Origin: BD2-11 sp965221785
GTDB lineage: Bacteria > Gemmatimonadota > Gemmatimonadetes > Longimicrobiales > Gaopeijiaceae
DNA length: 64,000 bases
Assembly: GCA_965221785.1 (NCBI GenBank)
Contig: CBDCSR010000003.1
Coordinates: 2,418,001-2,482,000 of the forward strand
Reading direction: 5' to 3'
Position 1 is the stretch's first letter, and each line of letters opens with the position of its first letter. Positions 26,423 through 38,165 of the stretch are shown here, in pieces. The position numbers and the translations under genes are program-made. The notes beneath the pieces were generated by a model. It made no database searches, was not told the origin of the DNA, and worked only from the letters and a program-made list of their open reading frames with translations.

Positions 26423-27106
26423 TCCGCAACGGACGAAAGGAGCGTTCCGTTTCCTGAATGGCCGGCACCGTCCTCTTGCCGCCCGCGAAATCGATCAGCC
26501 GATAGAAACGCTTGCCGAGCGGGCCGTTGGGCCGTCGACGCTCTCGTTGTGGCTCCCGTAGCGCTGCTCCCGGCGAACATCAGCCTTCCAAACCAGCACG
26601 CGCCGCGCACCTCGGGAAGGTCGCGAGCCCTCACGTGCCCGGCGGTCTCCTACCGGGAAGCGAGAGGCGATTTACCTACATCTCGCTCCGCCCGAACACA
26701 ACCCACCCGCCACGCGGACCCGTCGCGCGAGAAACAGTGAGAAGCCGGGTCCGCAGTGCTAGCGTCCCGATTGTAACCGTTCGGCCAAGCCGTGATCTCG
26801 AACCTCCTGTGGGTTCGCCCGTGAAGGCGACGGGAGAACCGACGAAGCGTCCCTCCTCCACCTCCATGAGGACGCGGGAGAGAGCGGACATTTTGACCCA
26901 TGGTGTTGCCGCTCGGGGACGGGGGGGTGCCTCGCCGTGACGCCAACGGCCACTAACCGGATCGACCGACAGCTCAGATCCGTTTGACTGCACGGCATCA
27001 ACACCGGTTGGCTGGGGTCGGAGACACTCTGACTCTGACGAGCGCGGGGTGTCCGACACCGCTATTTTGCGGACCAAGAAAAACGCAAGCCAGCGGAGGA
27101 ATGACG
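26423..27106. other. Intergenic stretch before the Sel1 gene
   Basis: No intact gene is supported in these 680 bp. On the minus strand near 26,441-26,540 one frame reads PLGKRFYRLIDFAGGKR, which looks like a coding fragment, perhaps of a transposase, but has no start and quickly stops. The last 20 bp carry GGAGGA and three ATGs in one frame, the likely translation start of the Sel1 gene. Confidence 0.5.
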
Positions 27107-30100
27107 ATGATGACCGGGAGCTTACGGCGACCCTGGTCGCTCTGGCAGTCGCACCATCCGCAAGCATGATGTATGCCAGCGGGCGTGGCGTCATCGAGGA
27201 CGACTCGGAAGCGGTCCGCTCGTACCGAGCCGCCGCCGAGCAGGGCCACTCCGACGCCCAGTACAAGCTAGGTGGGATGTACGACTACGGTCGGGGTGTC
27301 CCCAAGGACGACACCGAAGCGGTCCGCTGGTACCGCATGGCCGCCGAGCAGGGCCACGACCGCGCCCAGTACAGCCTCGGCTTGATGTACGCCATCGGTC
27401 GGGGCGTCCCCGACGACGACGCGGAGGCGGTTCGCTGGTATCGCATGGCTGCCGAGCAGGGCCACTCCGACGCCCAGAACAGCCTCGGCTGGATGTGCGC
27501 CAACGGCCGGGGCGTCCCCAAGGACGACACAGAGGCGGTCCGCTGGTACCGAGCCGCCGCCGAGCAAGGCCACGCCGACGCTCAAGCCAACCTCGGCTTG
27601 ATGTGCGCCATGGGCCGAGGCGTCTCCAAGGACGACGCAGAGGCGGTCCGCTCTTACCGGGCCGCCGCCGAGCGGGGCCACGCCGACGCCCAGGCCAACC
27701 TCGACTTGATGTACGCCAGCGGGCGGGGCATCCCCGAGGATGACGCAGAGGCGGTTGACTGGTACCGAGCCGCCGCCGAGCGGGGCCACGCCGACGCCCA
27801 GTACAACCTCGGCTTGATGTACGCCAGCGGCCGGGGCATTCCGAAGGACGACGTGGAGGCGGTTGGTTGGTACCGAGCCGCCGCCGACCAAGGCCACGCC
27901 GACGCCCAAGCCAACCTCGGCTTGATGTACGCTAGCGGCCGGGGTATTCCGAAGGACGACGCGGAGGCGGTCCGCTCGTATCGGGCCGCCGCCGACCAAG
28001 GCCACGCCGACGCCCAAGCCAACCTCGGCTTGATGTACGCTAGCGGCCGGGGTATTCCGAAGGACGACGCGGAGGCGGTCCGCTCGTATCGGGCCGCCGC
28101 CGAGCGGGGCCACGCCGACGCCCAGTACAACCTCGGTGGGATGTACGACTACGGCCGGGGCGTTCCCAAGGACGACACCGAGGCGGTCCGCTGGTATCGC
28201 ATGGCTGCCGTGCAGGGCCATGCTGACGCCCAGAACAGCCTCGGCTGGATGTGCGCCAACGGCCGAGGCGTCGGTAGGGGCGACATCGAGGCGGTTCGCT
28301 GGTACCGAGCCGCGGCCGAGCAAGGCCACGCGCAGGCCCAAGTGAACCTCGGCTTGATGTACGCCAACGGCCGGGGCGTCCCGAAGGACGACGCGGAAGC
28401 CGTCCGTTCGCACCGAGCCGCCGCCGAGCAAGGCCACGCCGACGCCCAGTGCAGGCTCGGCTTGATGTACGCCAACGGCCGGGGCGTCCCGAAGGACGAC
28501 GCGGAGGCGATTCGCTGGTATCGAGCCGCGGCCGAGCAAGGCCACGCGCAGGCCCAAGTGAACCTCGGCTTGATGTACGCCAGCGGCCGGGGCAACCCTG
28601 AGGATGACGCGGGAGCGATCCGCTGGTACCGGGCCGCCGCCGAGCAGGGCCACGCCGACGCCCAGTTGAGCCTCGGCTGCAAGTATGATTTTGGCGAGGG
28701 CGTCCCCGAGGACGCTGCGGAGGCGGTCCGCTGGTATCGCGCTGCGGCCGAGCAGGACCATGCCTTTGCTTGGTTGTTCCTAGACGTGATGTGCGCCAGC
28801 GGCCGGGTCGTCTTCGAGAATGACGGGGAAGCCGTGCGCTGGTGTCGCGCTGCGGCCGAGCGAGACCATTCCGTCGCTTGGATGCTCCTCATTTTCTTCG
28901 ACCATGTCTTCGTGAACGAGGCGGAGGCGGTCCGCTGGTATCGAGCCGCCGGCGAGCAAGGCCACGCCGACGCCCAGTGCAGGCTCGGCTTGATGTACGA
29001 CAACGGCCGGGGCGTCCCGAAGGACGACGCGGAGGCGATTCGCTGGTACCGAGCCGCCGCCGAGCGGGGCCACGCCGCCGCCCAGTACGAGCTCGCCTTG
29101 ATGTACGACAACGGTCGCGGCGGTCCCGAGAACGCTGCGGAAGCGGTCCGCTGGTATCGAGCCGGCGGCGAGCAAGGCCACGTCGCCGCCCAGCACAGTC
29201 TCGCCTTGATGTACGACAACGGCGATGGTGTTCCCAAGGGCGCTGCGGAGGCGGTCCGCTGGTACCGCGCTGCCGCCGAGCAGGGCGATGTCACCGCCCA
29301 GTACAGCCTCGGTTTGATGTATGACAACGGCCTCCGAGGCGTCCCCCAGGACGACGCAGAAGCGGTTGGCTGGTACCGAGCCGCCGCCGAGCGGGGCCAC
29401 GCGCAGGCCCAGGTGAACCTCGGCTTGATGTACGCCAGCGGCCGGGGCAACCCTGAGGATGACGCGGAAGCGATCCGCGGGTACCGGGCCGCCGCCGAGC
29501 AGGGCCACGCCGACGCCCAGTTGAGCCTCGGCTGCAAGTATGATTTTGGCGAGGGCGGCCCAGAGAGCGACGCGGAGGCGGTCCGCTGGTATCGCGCTGC
29601 GGCCGAGCAGGACCATGCCCTCGCTTGGTTGTTCCTCGACGTGATGTGCGCCAGCGGCCGGGTCGTCTCCGAGAACGACGGGGAAGCCATCCGCTGGTGT
29701 CGCGCTGCGGCCGAGCAAGACCATGCCAGCGCTTGGAGGGACCTCGTTTTCTTCGGCTGGGATGCCTTCGTGAACGACGAGCAGGCGGTCCGCTGGTATC
29801 GAGCCGCCGCTGAGCAAGGCCACTCCGGCGCCCAGTACCGTCTCGGCCTCATGTACGACAACGGGGATCGGGATGTCCCCAGGGACGACACAGAGGCCGT
29901 CCGCTGGTACCGCATGGCCGCCGAGCAGGGCCACGCCGACGCCCAGTACGAACTCGCCTTGATGTACGACGACGGTCGGGGTGTCCCTAAGGACTATGTG
30001 GTCGCCTATGCGTGGTATAGTGTGGCCGCTGAGCGCCGGGAGAGGGCCCAAGACGCCAAGAACCTTATCTCGTATTGGATGACCGACGAGCAGGTGGCGC

Positions 30101-30153
30101 AGGCCCAAGAGCTGAGCGTCGAGTTGCGTGAACGAATAAGCAGCCGCAGGTAG
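27107..30153 (+). CDS. Sel1-like repeat protein, 27 tandem repeats, with apparent -1 frameshift near its start
   Basis: The body is one open frame encoding 27 consecutive Sel1/TPR-like units of about 36 residues with consensus ADAQxNLGLMYxxGRGVPKDDAEAVRWYRAAAEQGH, followed by a helical tail (QDAKNLISYWMTDEQVAQAQEL). Such solenoids bind partner proteins. The best start (ATG 27107 or 27110, after GGAGG at 27,095) is in a different frame: it reads MTGSLRRP and would stop at 27,169. A -1 shift at CCC 27,131-27,133 joins it to LVALAVAPSAS, making a typical signal peptide with n-, h- and c-regions. Without a shift, the only start in the body frame is GTG 27049, which gives a poor signal sequence. 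Either a base was lost or frameshifting occurs. Export is inferred. Confidence 0.8.
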
Positions 30154-30514
30154 ACCGGGTTGGCAATCCACGCCAGCGTGCGAGGCCGTGACCCGCAGGG
30201 AACGGCGTCGTGAATGAGCCAGGACCGGCCAACCGCGCCGGGCGGCGGGCCCACCGCCCCGGCGCCGGTCCCTCGGCCTCCGGGACGAGTTCCGCACATC
30301 CCAGTCGCCCTTCCCAGATTGCACCCAAGCCCGGGCAGTGACCGACCGCCGCCCGATTCAAGTCAGGCACCGCAGTTGCCGATGGCGATCCGGTTCGCGA
30401 AGAGGATCTCGGCGGGATCGAGATTCCCGCCATTCAAACCCGTTTCTCTCGCTGTCGCGGCTTGATGAAGTCAGATATCGGTCAACGGCAAGAAGCGCAG
30501 ATCGTGCAGCCCTG

Positions 30515-30531
30515 ATTGAACTTACGTGATT
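30515..30531 (+). repeat. Subterminal direct repeat, right copy
   Basis: ATTGAACTTACGTGATT, differing at one position from the copy at 17,854, lies 27 bp inside the right att core. The similar distance to the core at both island ends (29 and 27 bp) supports a role in recombination or a shared terminal sequence. Confidence 0.55.
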
Positions 30532-30558
30532 TCTTGCCGTGATTCGCGCCACCGATTC

Positions 30559-30575
30559 TCCGCCATCCCGGCAGG
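30559..30575 (+). repeat. Right attachment repeat (attR core)
   Basis: Identical to 17,808-17,824. Here it is not part of a tRNA gene: bases to the left show only weak similarity to the tRNA (a shared TTCGCG at matching distance), and to the right normal chromosomal genes resume. Confidence 0.72.
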
Positions 30576-30660
30576 GTGGGCCGATTAAGCTACCCGGTAG
30601 CGCCCCGCTCGCAAATGGACGCGGATCCACCGCTGGCGTCGCGGCAGGGCCCTGCGGGCA

Positions 30661-31338
30661 TCAGAGTGCGACCCGGTCGCCGGCCGGCGTCTCCAGCACG
30701 GCAACCAGTCCCGCCCGCCCCACCGCCACCCCGAGCGCCACGCCGAGCCGATCCAGATCGCGCCGCACCGCCTCCGGATCAGGATGGCGCCCACCCAGTC
30801 GGACGAGGCGGACTCCCCGGTCGGGGAGTTCGGCACAGGGATGCGGGGTGTCGCCCCAGTCGATGAAAAAGGGGATGATGCCCTGCCGGGGAAGCGGCCT
30901 CCCGGGCATCGTGAGCGTCCAGGCGATGCGTTCGCCGCCCGGCCTGGTGCGGGACATGGATCGCACCGGACCCAGGAGGTGGCCGCCGGGACCGGTGGCC
31001 AGGCAGTGGAGATCGGCGGAACGCACCGCCCATGTGACCAGCGCCGGCAGCGGGGCCGTGCCGCCGGTGAACCAGAGGCCGCCGGGCGGCACCGGCTGCT
31101 CCGGATCCGGGCCGACGACCTCCAGGTAGACGCGTTCACCGATGCGCAGCAGGGAGTTGCGGGTTCCGAGTCCCGGATGGCTGCCGCCTGGCGTCTGCCG
31201 CGCGCCGAGACGCGCCTCCAGGTCACGCACCCCGGCCCGGAGGTCGGGAACCGCGTAGACGAGGTGGTCGGTTCCTGGGGGCGCCTTCCGACGACCACGA
31301 CCGGCCGCCGCCCCCCGGGCAGACCCGGAATCAGTCAT
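30661..31338 (-). CDS. VOC/glyoxalase-like domain protein
   Basis: A 225-residue protein of the glyoxalase-3-like (VOC superfamily) type: TDHLVYAVPDLRAGVRDLEARLG at the N-terminus, then GGSHPGLGTRNSLLRIGERVYLEVVGPDP, the metal-site His and Glu of the first beta-alpha-beta module. The second half contains PFFIDWGDTPHP and a C-terminal VLETPAGDRVAL. The substrate is unknown. ATG 31338 is chosen because the frame upstream is a shadow. It lies just outside the island. Confidence 0.72.
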   Translation of the reverse strand: MTDSGSARGAAAGRGRRKAPPGTDHLVYAVPDLRAGVRDLEARLGARQTPGGSHPGLGTRNSLLRIGERVYLEVVGPDPEQPVPPGGLWFTGGTAPLPALVTWAVRSADLHCLATGPGGHLLGPVRSMSRTRPGGERIAWTLTMPGRPLPRQGIIPFFIDWGDTPHPCAELPDRGVRLVRLGGRHPDPEAVRRDLDRLGVALGVAVGRAGLVAVLETPAGDRVAL

Positions 31339-31479
31339 TGGCAGTAGCGAGGGAGGACGAGTTGGCGCATGGGGTCCATGGCCGCGGCAACATCCTTCAA
31401 CGTAGCGCCGGTGAGCATCATCGGGAGGCGGGATGTTATCTTGGAGCCGACGAAACGCGTCGCCTTTCGCTTCCGGACG

Positions 31480-31756
31480 CCACGCGCGTGCATTTGCGTT
31501 CGAGATGGGCTGCTGCGAATAGCACAAACCGCTTCGCAACGTTCGCCATGCTACCGCTCTTCTCGTAGGCCGCACAGATGGCGTCGCGCGGCAACTCGAT
31601 CAACTTGGCCCTTGTGGGAAAACCGCCCTCGCGCATCGCTATCGTGCTCACTTGGTACGGCGGCACACCGAGATCGCGACCGATGTGCGCGAGCGACGTT
31701 CTCGCCAGAGCGGCTCTGGCTTGAGCCAGGAAGAGGGCGCGCGCCAGAGCGTCCAT
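31480..31756 (-). pseudogene. Frameshifted helix-turn-helix protein fragment
   Basis: From ATG 31756 the frame reads a plausible protein with LAHIGRDLGVPPYQVSTIAMREGGFPTRAKLIELP and then CAAYEKSGSMANVAKRF, the first helix of a resolvase/HTH-type domain. The expected second helix (SQQPISNA) appears in another frame right after, so a frameshift lies near 31,525. The gene is therefore broken. No family assignment beyond HTH is possible. Confidence 0.5.
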
Positions 31757-31842
31757 CGAGCCAAGACGGAAGAGGGTGGTCGTCTACTACCTCGCATCCA
31801 ACCCGCAAATGGGGCTGGGCCGACGAGGGCCAGCCCGGAGCC

Positions 31843-34743
31843 CTACCAACCCGGCGGCAGCCATTCCTCGTACCTGAAGGAGCGGATAGTCGCCGCAGCG
31901 GACTCGGAGAGCGGGTACTCCCACTTCCGGAAGAAGCCGACCAGATCACGCTGCACGATGGCGCTGAACCGGATCGCGAACCCGTCGAGCGCGCCACCGT
32001 ACATCGAACGAGGGTAGGCCGGATCGTAGTAGCTGTGGAAAACCGCCTTCATGGGCTCCCATCCGAACTCGCTGATCAGTTGGCGGTACAGGGCCAGCTT
32101 CTGGCAGTTGCCGGAGGTGGACCACCTTTGTCTTGCGAGAGCGGCATGGTTCAGGGGGGCGGCACAGCCGTGCGTCTTGCGCTCCGTGTAGACGTTGAAG
32201 TCGTCGCCCGCGTAAAGGTAGTAGTTCAACGTGTACATCGTGAACAGGTTCACCCCGACCTCGGTGATCCCGTGTCCGGTCCAGTCCTCGGTCTGCCACT
32301 GGTGCCCGAGTTCGTGGCCGAAGAGCCACCACCCGACGCCGTGGGCCGACGGGGAGTAGCCGCTGGACGGCGGCGGGTCCACAACCGGCTGCTGCGGGCC
32401 GACATCGGGCAGGCTGGCGAGGTACTCTCGGCCCTCCGCCGTCCCGGGCACCAGCACCCAGTGTTCTCCGTGAAGCGGATAGTTGATGCGAAGGTAACCC
32501 GCATTGGCATAGCCCCTGCCGACCTGGGGATCGAAGATCCAGATGCTCTCGAATGCGCGCGGAACGGGTTCTCCCGCGAGTTCGGCGTGATGTTGCTGGA
32601 ACCCGTCCCAGAACGCCGCGACCTCTCCCGGCTCGCTTATGCCGCGGGCGCTCTCGGCGGAGATGATCAACCGGATGCCGCCCATCTTCTGGATGATGGC
32701 CTGCGGTGCTCCCGCGTCCAGATCGGCAAACCACTCGGCAGCGTTCGACTCGCCCGCCGTATACACCGCCATGGGAATCGCGCCCCGGACTGTGACCGGG
32801 ATCGTGCCCGTGTAGTCGTCCGGCACCATGAGCGCGATAGACCCGCCGTAGGCGTTGGTGACAGCGGTTTGTCTGTCCGCCAAGGGAAACTCGCGACGAA
32901 GCCAGGGCGCGCGCCGCCAAACCGGCTGGGCCGCGTACCCCTGTCTCAAGTTGTCATGCAACTCGCCCACCGATACCCACAGATCTCCAGTGGCATGACC
33001 CGGTGGGACCTCGATCGTGACCAACGCGCCCGGCGGCGCGTAGAATCCAAGAGGTATGTGCCGCTCGTGCGTTGTGGCGTTCGCGGGGAATTCACTCCGG
33101 CTGGCGTCCACGGTCACAGTGCCATCCGCAAGACGGGCGTCCGCGGCAGGAAGGCCGGGAAAATCGACCGCCCAGGGGTGTGTTTCAGGCCATCTGTGCG
33201 GACTAAGCGTCTCGGCGACCTGGGCGGCAAGCCGGGCTTCCGGCACCGTGCTTGACGTCGGCAATGTGGGTGTCTCGCGCACTAGACGGGCGAGGGCCAA
33301 TTCCAGTTCTTCGGAACGACCGAACTCCAAGGCAGCGTTGAAGACGCCGGGCAGGAGCGCCATCTGGGTCGCGTCGAGCGACCCTCCTCTGATGTACTTC
33401 GCCCAAACCACCGACGGCAACAGGCGTACCTCAAAACTCGTGGTGGCGGACGCGATGTCCCTGATCGAGTCCTCGTTCCATGAGATGCCGGTGCCTTCGA
33501 GCAGGGCGTCCCCCGTAAAGGGCCCGTGGTACTCATCGATCCACCAGCTCCAATGCAGGGCTGAGCCGGCGATGACGAGCCCGCCTCCGCCCTCCGTGAA
33601 CTCACGAAGCGCGGCCACGTCGTCCGGGACCAGTCGGGCACCCCACCGATGGTTGACCACAACCACGGCGACATCCGCGTTATGCAAAGCGCCGCTCCAC
33701 TCGCGCGAGCCCCCGCCTCGGCCGATCACCTCGATACTGTCCAGTCCCTCCGCCGCCAACGCGTCCGCAATCCCACGATTGTCGGCTACGACCCGCGCCG
33801 GCGCGATGCCAACGCTCGCCGTCCACCGAACGGCGTTGGCGAGGAGGCGGTCGACGTTAGCGTTGCCGAGTAGCCCCGGCTCCTCCGATGACAGGAAATC
33901 CGTCCCGGAGAACGCGACCACCCTGCCCTCGCCAAGGCGCGATCCGGCCACGAGCACAGACGGCATGTCGCCTTGGGCGACAATCACCGGAAAGGCGTCT
34001 GCATTGAGCCCGAGTCGCAACGTGCCGACCGTTCGGGTGTAACCGTCGGTCCCACCCACTGTCGTGTTCATGAACGGGCGCTCCGGAAGGCTCGCCGTGA
34101 GCGCCGCGTGATGATCGGAGACATCGCTCGAAAGCACGGAGACGTGGGAGGAGTCCGCCAGTGCTCCATACATGGCGATGATCGTCGCCTCGCCGACCGC
34201 ACCGGCATGCACTAGCCCGGACCCGTCCACCGTCGCAATCGCCGCGTCGCTCGACGACCACTCGAACTCCAGGCCGGCCACTTCGTTGTCCCTTGCGTCC
34301 AGTGCCGTTGCTACAAAACGCGCGGTGTCTCCGACCAACAACGCAGTGAATCCCGGCGATACCCGGACCGCCGACATGGCCTGTTCCACGGAAATCCGCG
34401 CGCTCGCGGACACTGCTCCCGAGGTCGCCGTCACGGTCGCTGCCCCGTTGGCCACTGCCGTCACCAGGCCCGTCGCGTCCACGATCGCGACGGACGCATT
34501 CGCGCTCGACCATATGACGACCGCCGCCGGCATCGCCTGGCTGTTCTGGTCGCGCACCTCCGCCGTGAATTGGACGGTGGCACCCAGCGCGGAGAGTTCA
34601 GCCGTGGCCGGGCTTACGGCCACCATCGTCGGACGAGGCGGTTCGGGGGGAGGCGCGATGGGGCTGTCGCCGTCCCCGCATCCATTGGCCCAGGCCGCGG
34701 CCGCGAGCAGCGTGACCATACGGCACGTTGTCCTCGCTAGCAT
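31843..34743 (-). CDS. M60-like (enhancin-type) metallopeptidase lipoprotein with Ig-like domains
   Basis: A 966-residue surface lipoprotein (lipobox AWANGC). After a proline-rich linker come two bacterial Ig-like (Big_2) domains, about residues 40-125 and 125-210 (VSPATAELSALGATVQFTAEV; IWSSANASVAIVD and FEWSSSDAAIATVD). A glutamine-amidotransferase-like segment follows (AALREFTEGGGGLVIAGSALHWSWW, about 380-410), then an M60 domain with zinc motif HELGH near residue 810 and the third ligand in GITEVGVN. M60/PF13402 proteins cleave heavily O-glycosylated, mucin-like glycoproteins, so it may act on host or matrix glycoproteins. ATG 34743 is chosen; GTG 34758 is possible. Confidence 0.83.
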   Translation of the reverse strand: MLARTTCRMVTLLAAAAWANGCGDGDSPIAPPPEPPRPTMVAVSPATAELSALGATVQFTAEVRDQNSQAMPAAVVIWSSANASVAIVDATGLVTAVANGAATVTATSGAVSASARISVEQAMSAVRVSPGFTALLVGDTARFVATALDARDNEVAGLEFEWSSSDAAIATVDGSGLVHAGAVGEATIIAMYGALADSSHVSVLSSDVSDHHAALTASLPERPFMNTTVGGTDGYTRTVGTLRLGLNADAFPVIVAQGDMPSVLVAGSRLGEGRVVAFSGTDFLSSEEPGLLGNANVDRLLANAVRWTASVGIAPARVVADNRGIADALAAEGLDSIEVIGRGGGSREWSGALHNADVAVVVVNHRWGARLVPDDVAALREFTEGGGGLVIAGSALHWSWWIDEYHGPFTGDALLEGTGISWNEDSIRDIASATTSFEVRLLPSVVWAKYIRGGSLDATQMALLPGVFNAALEFGRSEELELALARLVRETPTLPTSSTVPEARLAAQVAETLSPHRWPETHPWAVDFPGLPAADARLADGTVTVDASRSEFPANATTHERHIPLGFYAPPGALVTIEVPPGHATGDLWVSVGELHDNLRQGYAAQPVWRRAPWLRREFPLADRQTAVTNAYGGSIALMVPDDYTGTIPVTVRGAIPMAVYTAGESNAAEWFADLDAGAPQAIIQKMGGIRLIISAESARGISEPGEVAAFWDGFQQHHAELAGEPVPRAFESIWIFDPQVGRGYANAGYLRINYPLHGEHWVLVPGTAEGREYLASLPDVGPQQPVVDPPPSSGYSPSAHGVGWWLFGHELGHQWQTEDWTGHGITEVGVNLFTMYTLNYYLYAGDDFNVYTERKTHGCAAPLNHAALARQRWSTSGNCQKLALYRQLISEFGWEPMKAVFHSYYDPAYPRSMYGGALDGFAIRFSAIVQRDLVGFFRKWEYPLSESAAATIRSFRYEEWLPPGW

Positions 34744-35408
34744 GTGACGCCGCGTCACGGACTGAGTCCGTCTTCCGCCCGGGCAACTGCGCGATAGACC
34801 GATATCGCGACTCCGATGGATTACGACGATTAACCGATTATTTCATGATTTTCACTGACTAAACGGTGCTATTCGCTCTCGCGCAAGGATTCGAAAACGG
34901 GGTGTCCGCCCGGACCAAGGGCTGAAAGAGGGAACCGGGTCACGGATTACATGTGATATTTTCGGTATTTTATCGTGACAGACGGACGATACACAGTAGC
35001 CGATTTGCGGGCGCATGCTCTGAAGTGGTCAACAGCGCGTGGCCCGACATGGGCGTGCCAAGGCGTGATCGCCACAGTCCACGACGGTGGACGTATCGAA
35101 GAGCTCCTGACCTCCGGCTTCACTCCGGTCGAGAAGCGCCGCAACTCATCGAGCGCTTCGCGTGCTCTCGCTCAATGCGGAACGGGTGCTCACGCACGAG
35201 TTGCTGCCGCGCCAGGCGTAGCGCCAACGCGATACTTGCGACCAACCGGGGTGAGGTCGCAGGACGACATGCGTGGAACCCGGCCGGAACGGTGTAATCG
35301 AGCTCATCATCCGGCGCATGAGCGGTCGTTGGGATGTTAGTTTGGGTTGACGAGAATTCGTCGCCCCGCGCGACGGCGCCCCGGCTCCACGACCCAGGTA
35401 GCAGACCC
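34744..35408. other. Intergenic stretch with a degenerate ORF
   Basis: About 660 bp. Part (34,800-34,980) is unusually AT-rich for this window (for example TGTGATATTTTCGGTATTTT) and may hold promoters for the M60 gene. From GTG 34975 on the plus strand, about 57 codons look like a real protein start (TDGRYTVADLRAHALKWSTARG...VEKRRN). The frame then loses sense, and a coding-like end (LNAERVLTHELLPRQA) occurs in another frame, stopping near 35,221. This suggests a small frameshifted gene. Confidence 0.5.

Positions 35409-38165
<2,757 letters not shown>

Larger units (their letters stand above)
17808..30575. mobile_element. Genomic island integrated at the 5' end of tRNA-Leu
   Basis: A region of about 12.7 kb bounded by two copies of a 17-bp direct repeat (TCCGCCATCCCGGCAGG at 17,808 and 30,559). 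A tyrosine recombinase gene lies directly inside the tRNA-proximal end. The content differs from the flanks: an IS110 element, a truncated mobile-element gene, repeated hairpin elements, an unrecognised membrane protein, a giant Sel1-repeat protein and several kilobases without clear genes. No relaxase, coupling ATPase or secretion genes are visible, so it appears non-conjugative or decayed. Confidence 0.72.
30154..30660. other. Right end of the island, without genes
   Basis: About 500 bp after the Sel1 stop with no supported gene. It contains the right subterminal repeat (30,515) and the right att core (30,559). A GC-rich segment around 30,265-30,290 resembles one at 24,415-24,440 (GGCGCCGGTCC followed by CCGGGACG), suggesting a short dispersed motif in the island. 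Confidence 0.55.

Noticed and set aside
26676..27266. 196-codon minus-strand frame before and into the Sel1 gene
   Set aside because: Its N-terminal part is antisense to Sel1 repeats, it lacks a ribosome site and the remainder matches no family that I know.
27268..29915. Very long minus-strand frames (497 and 588 codons) across the Sel1 gene
   Set aside because: They mirror the 108-bp coding periodicity of the repeats on the plus strand; the peptides are low-complexity repeats without starts, ribosome sites or known folds.
27160..30100. Periodic repeats that might be taken for a CRISPR array
   Set aside because: The period is 108 bp, the units are coding throughout and match the Sel1 protein repeat; there are no short identical repeats with unique spacers and no cas genes.
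30559..30640. Possible second tRNA gene at the right end of the island
   Set aside because: Only the 17-bp att core matches tRNA-Leu; the rest does not fold as a tRNA.
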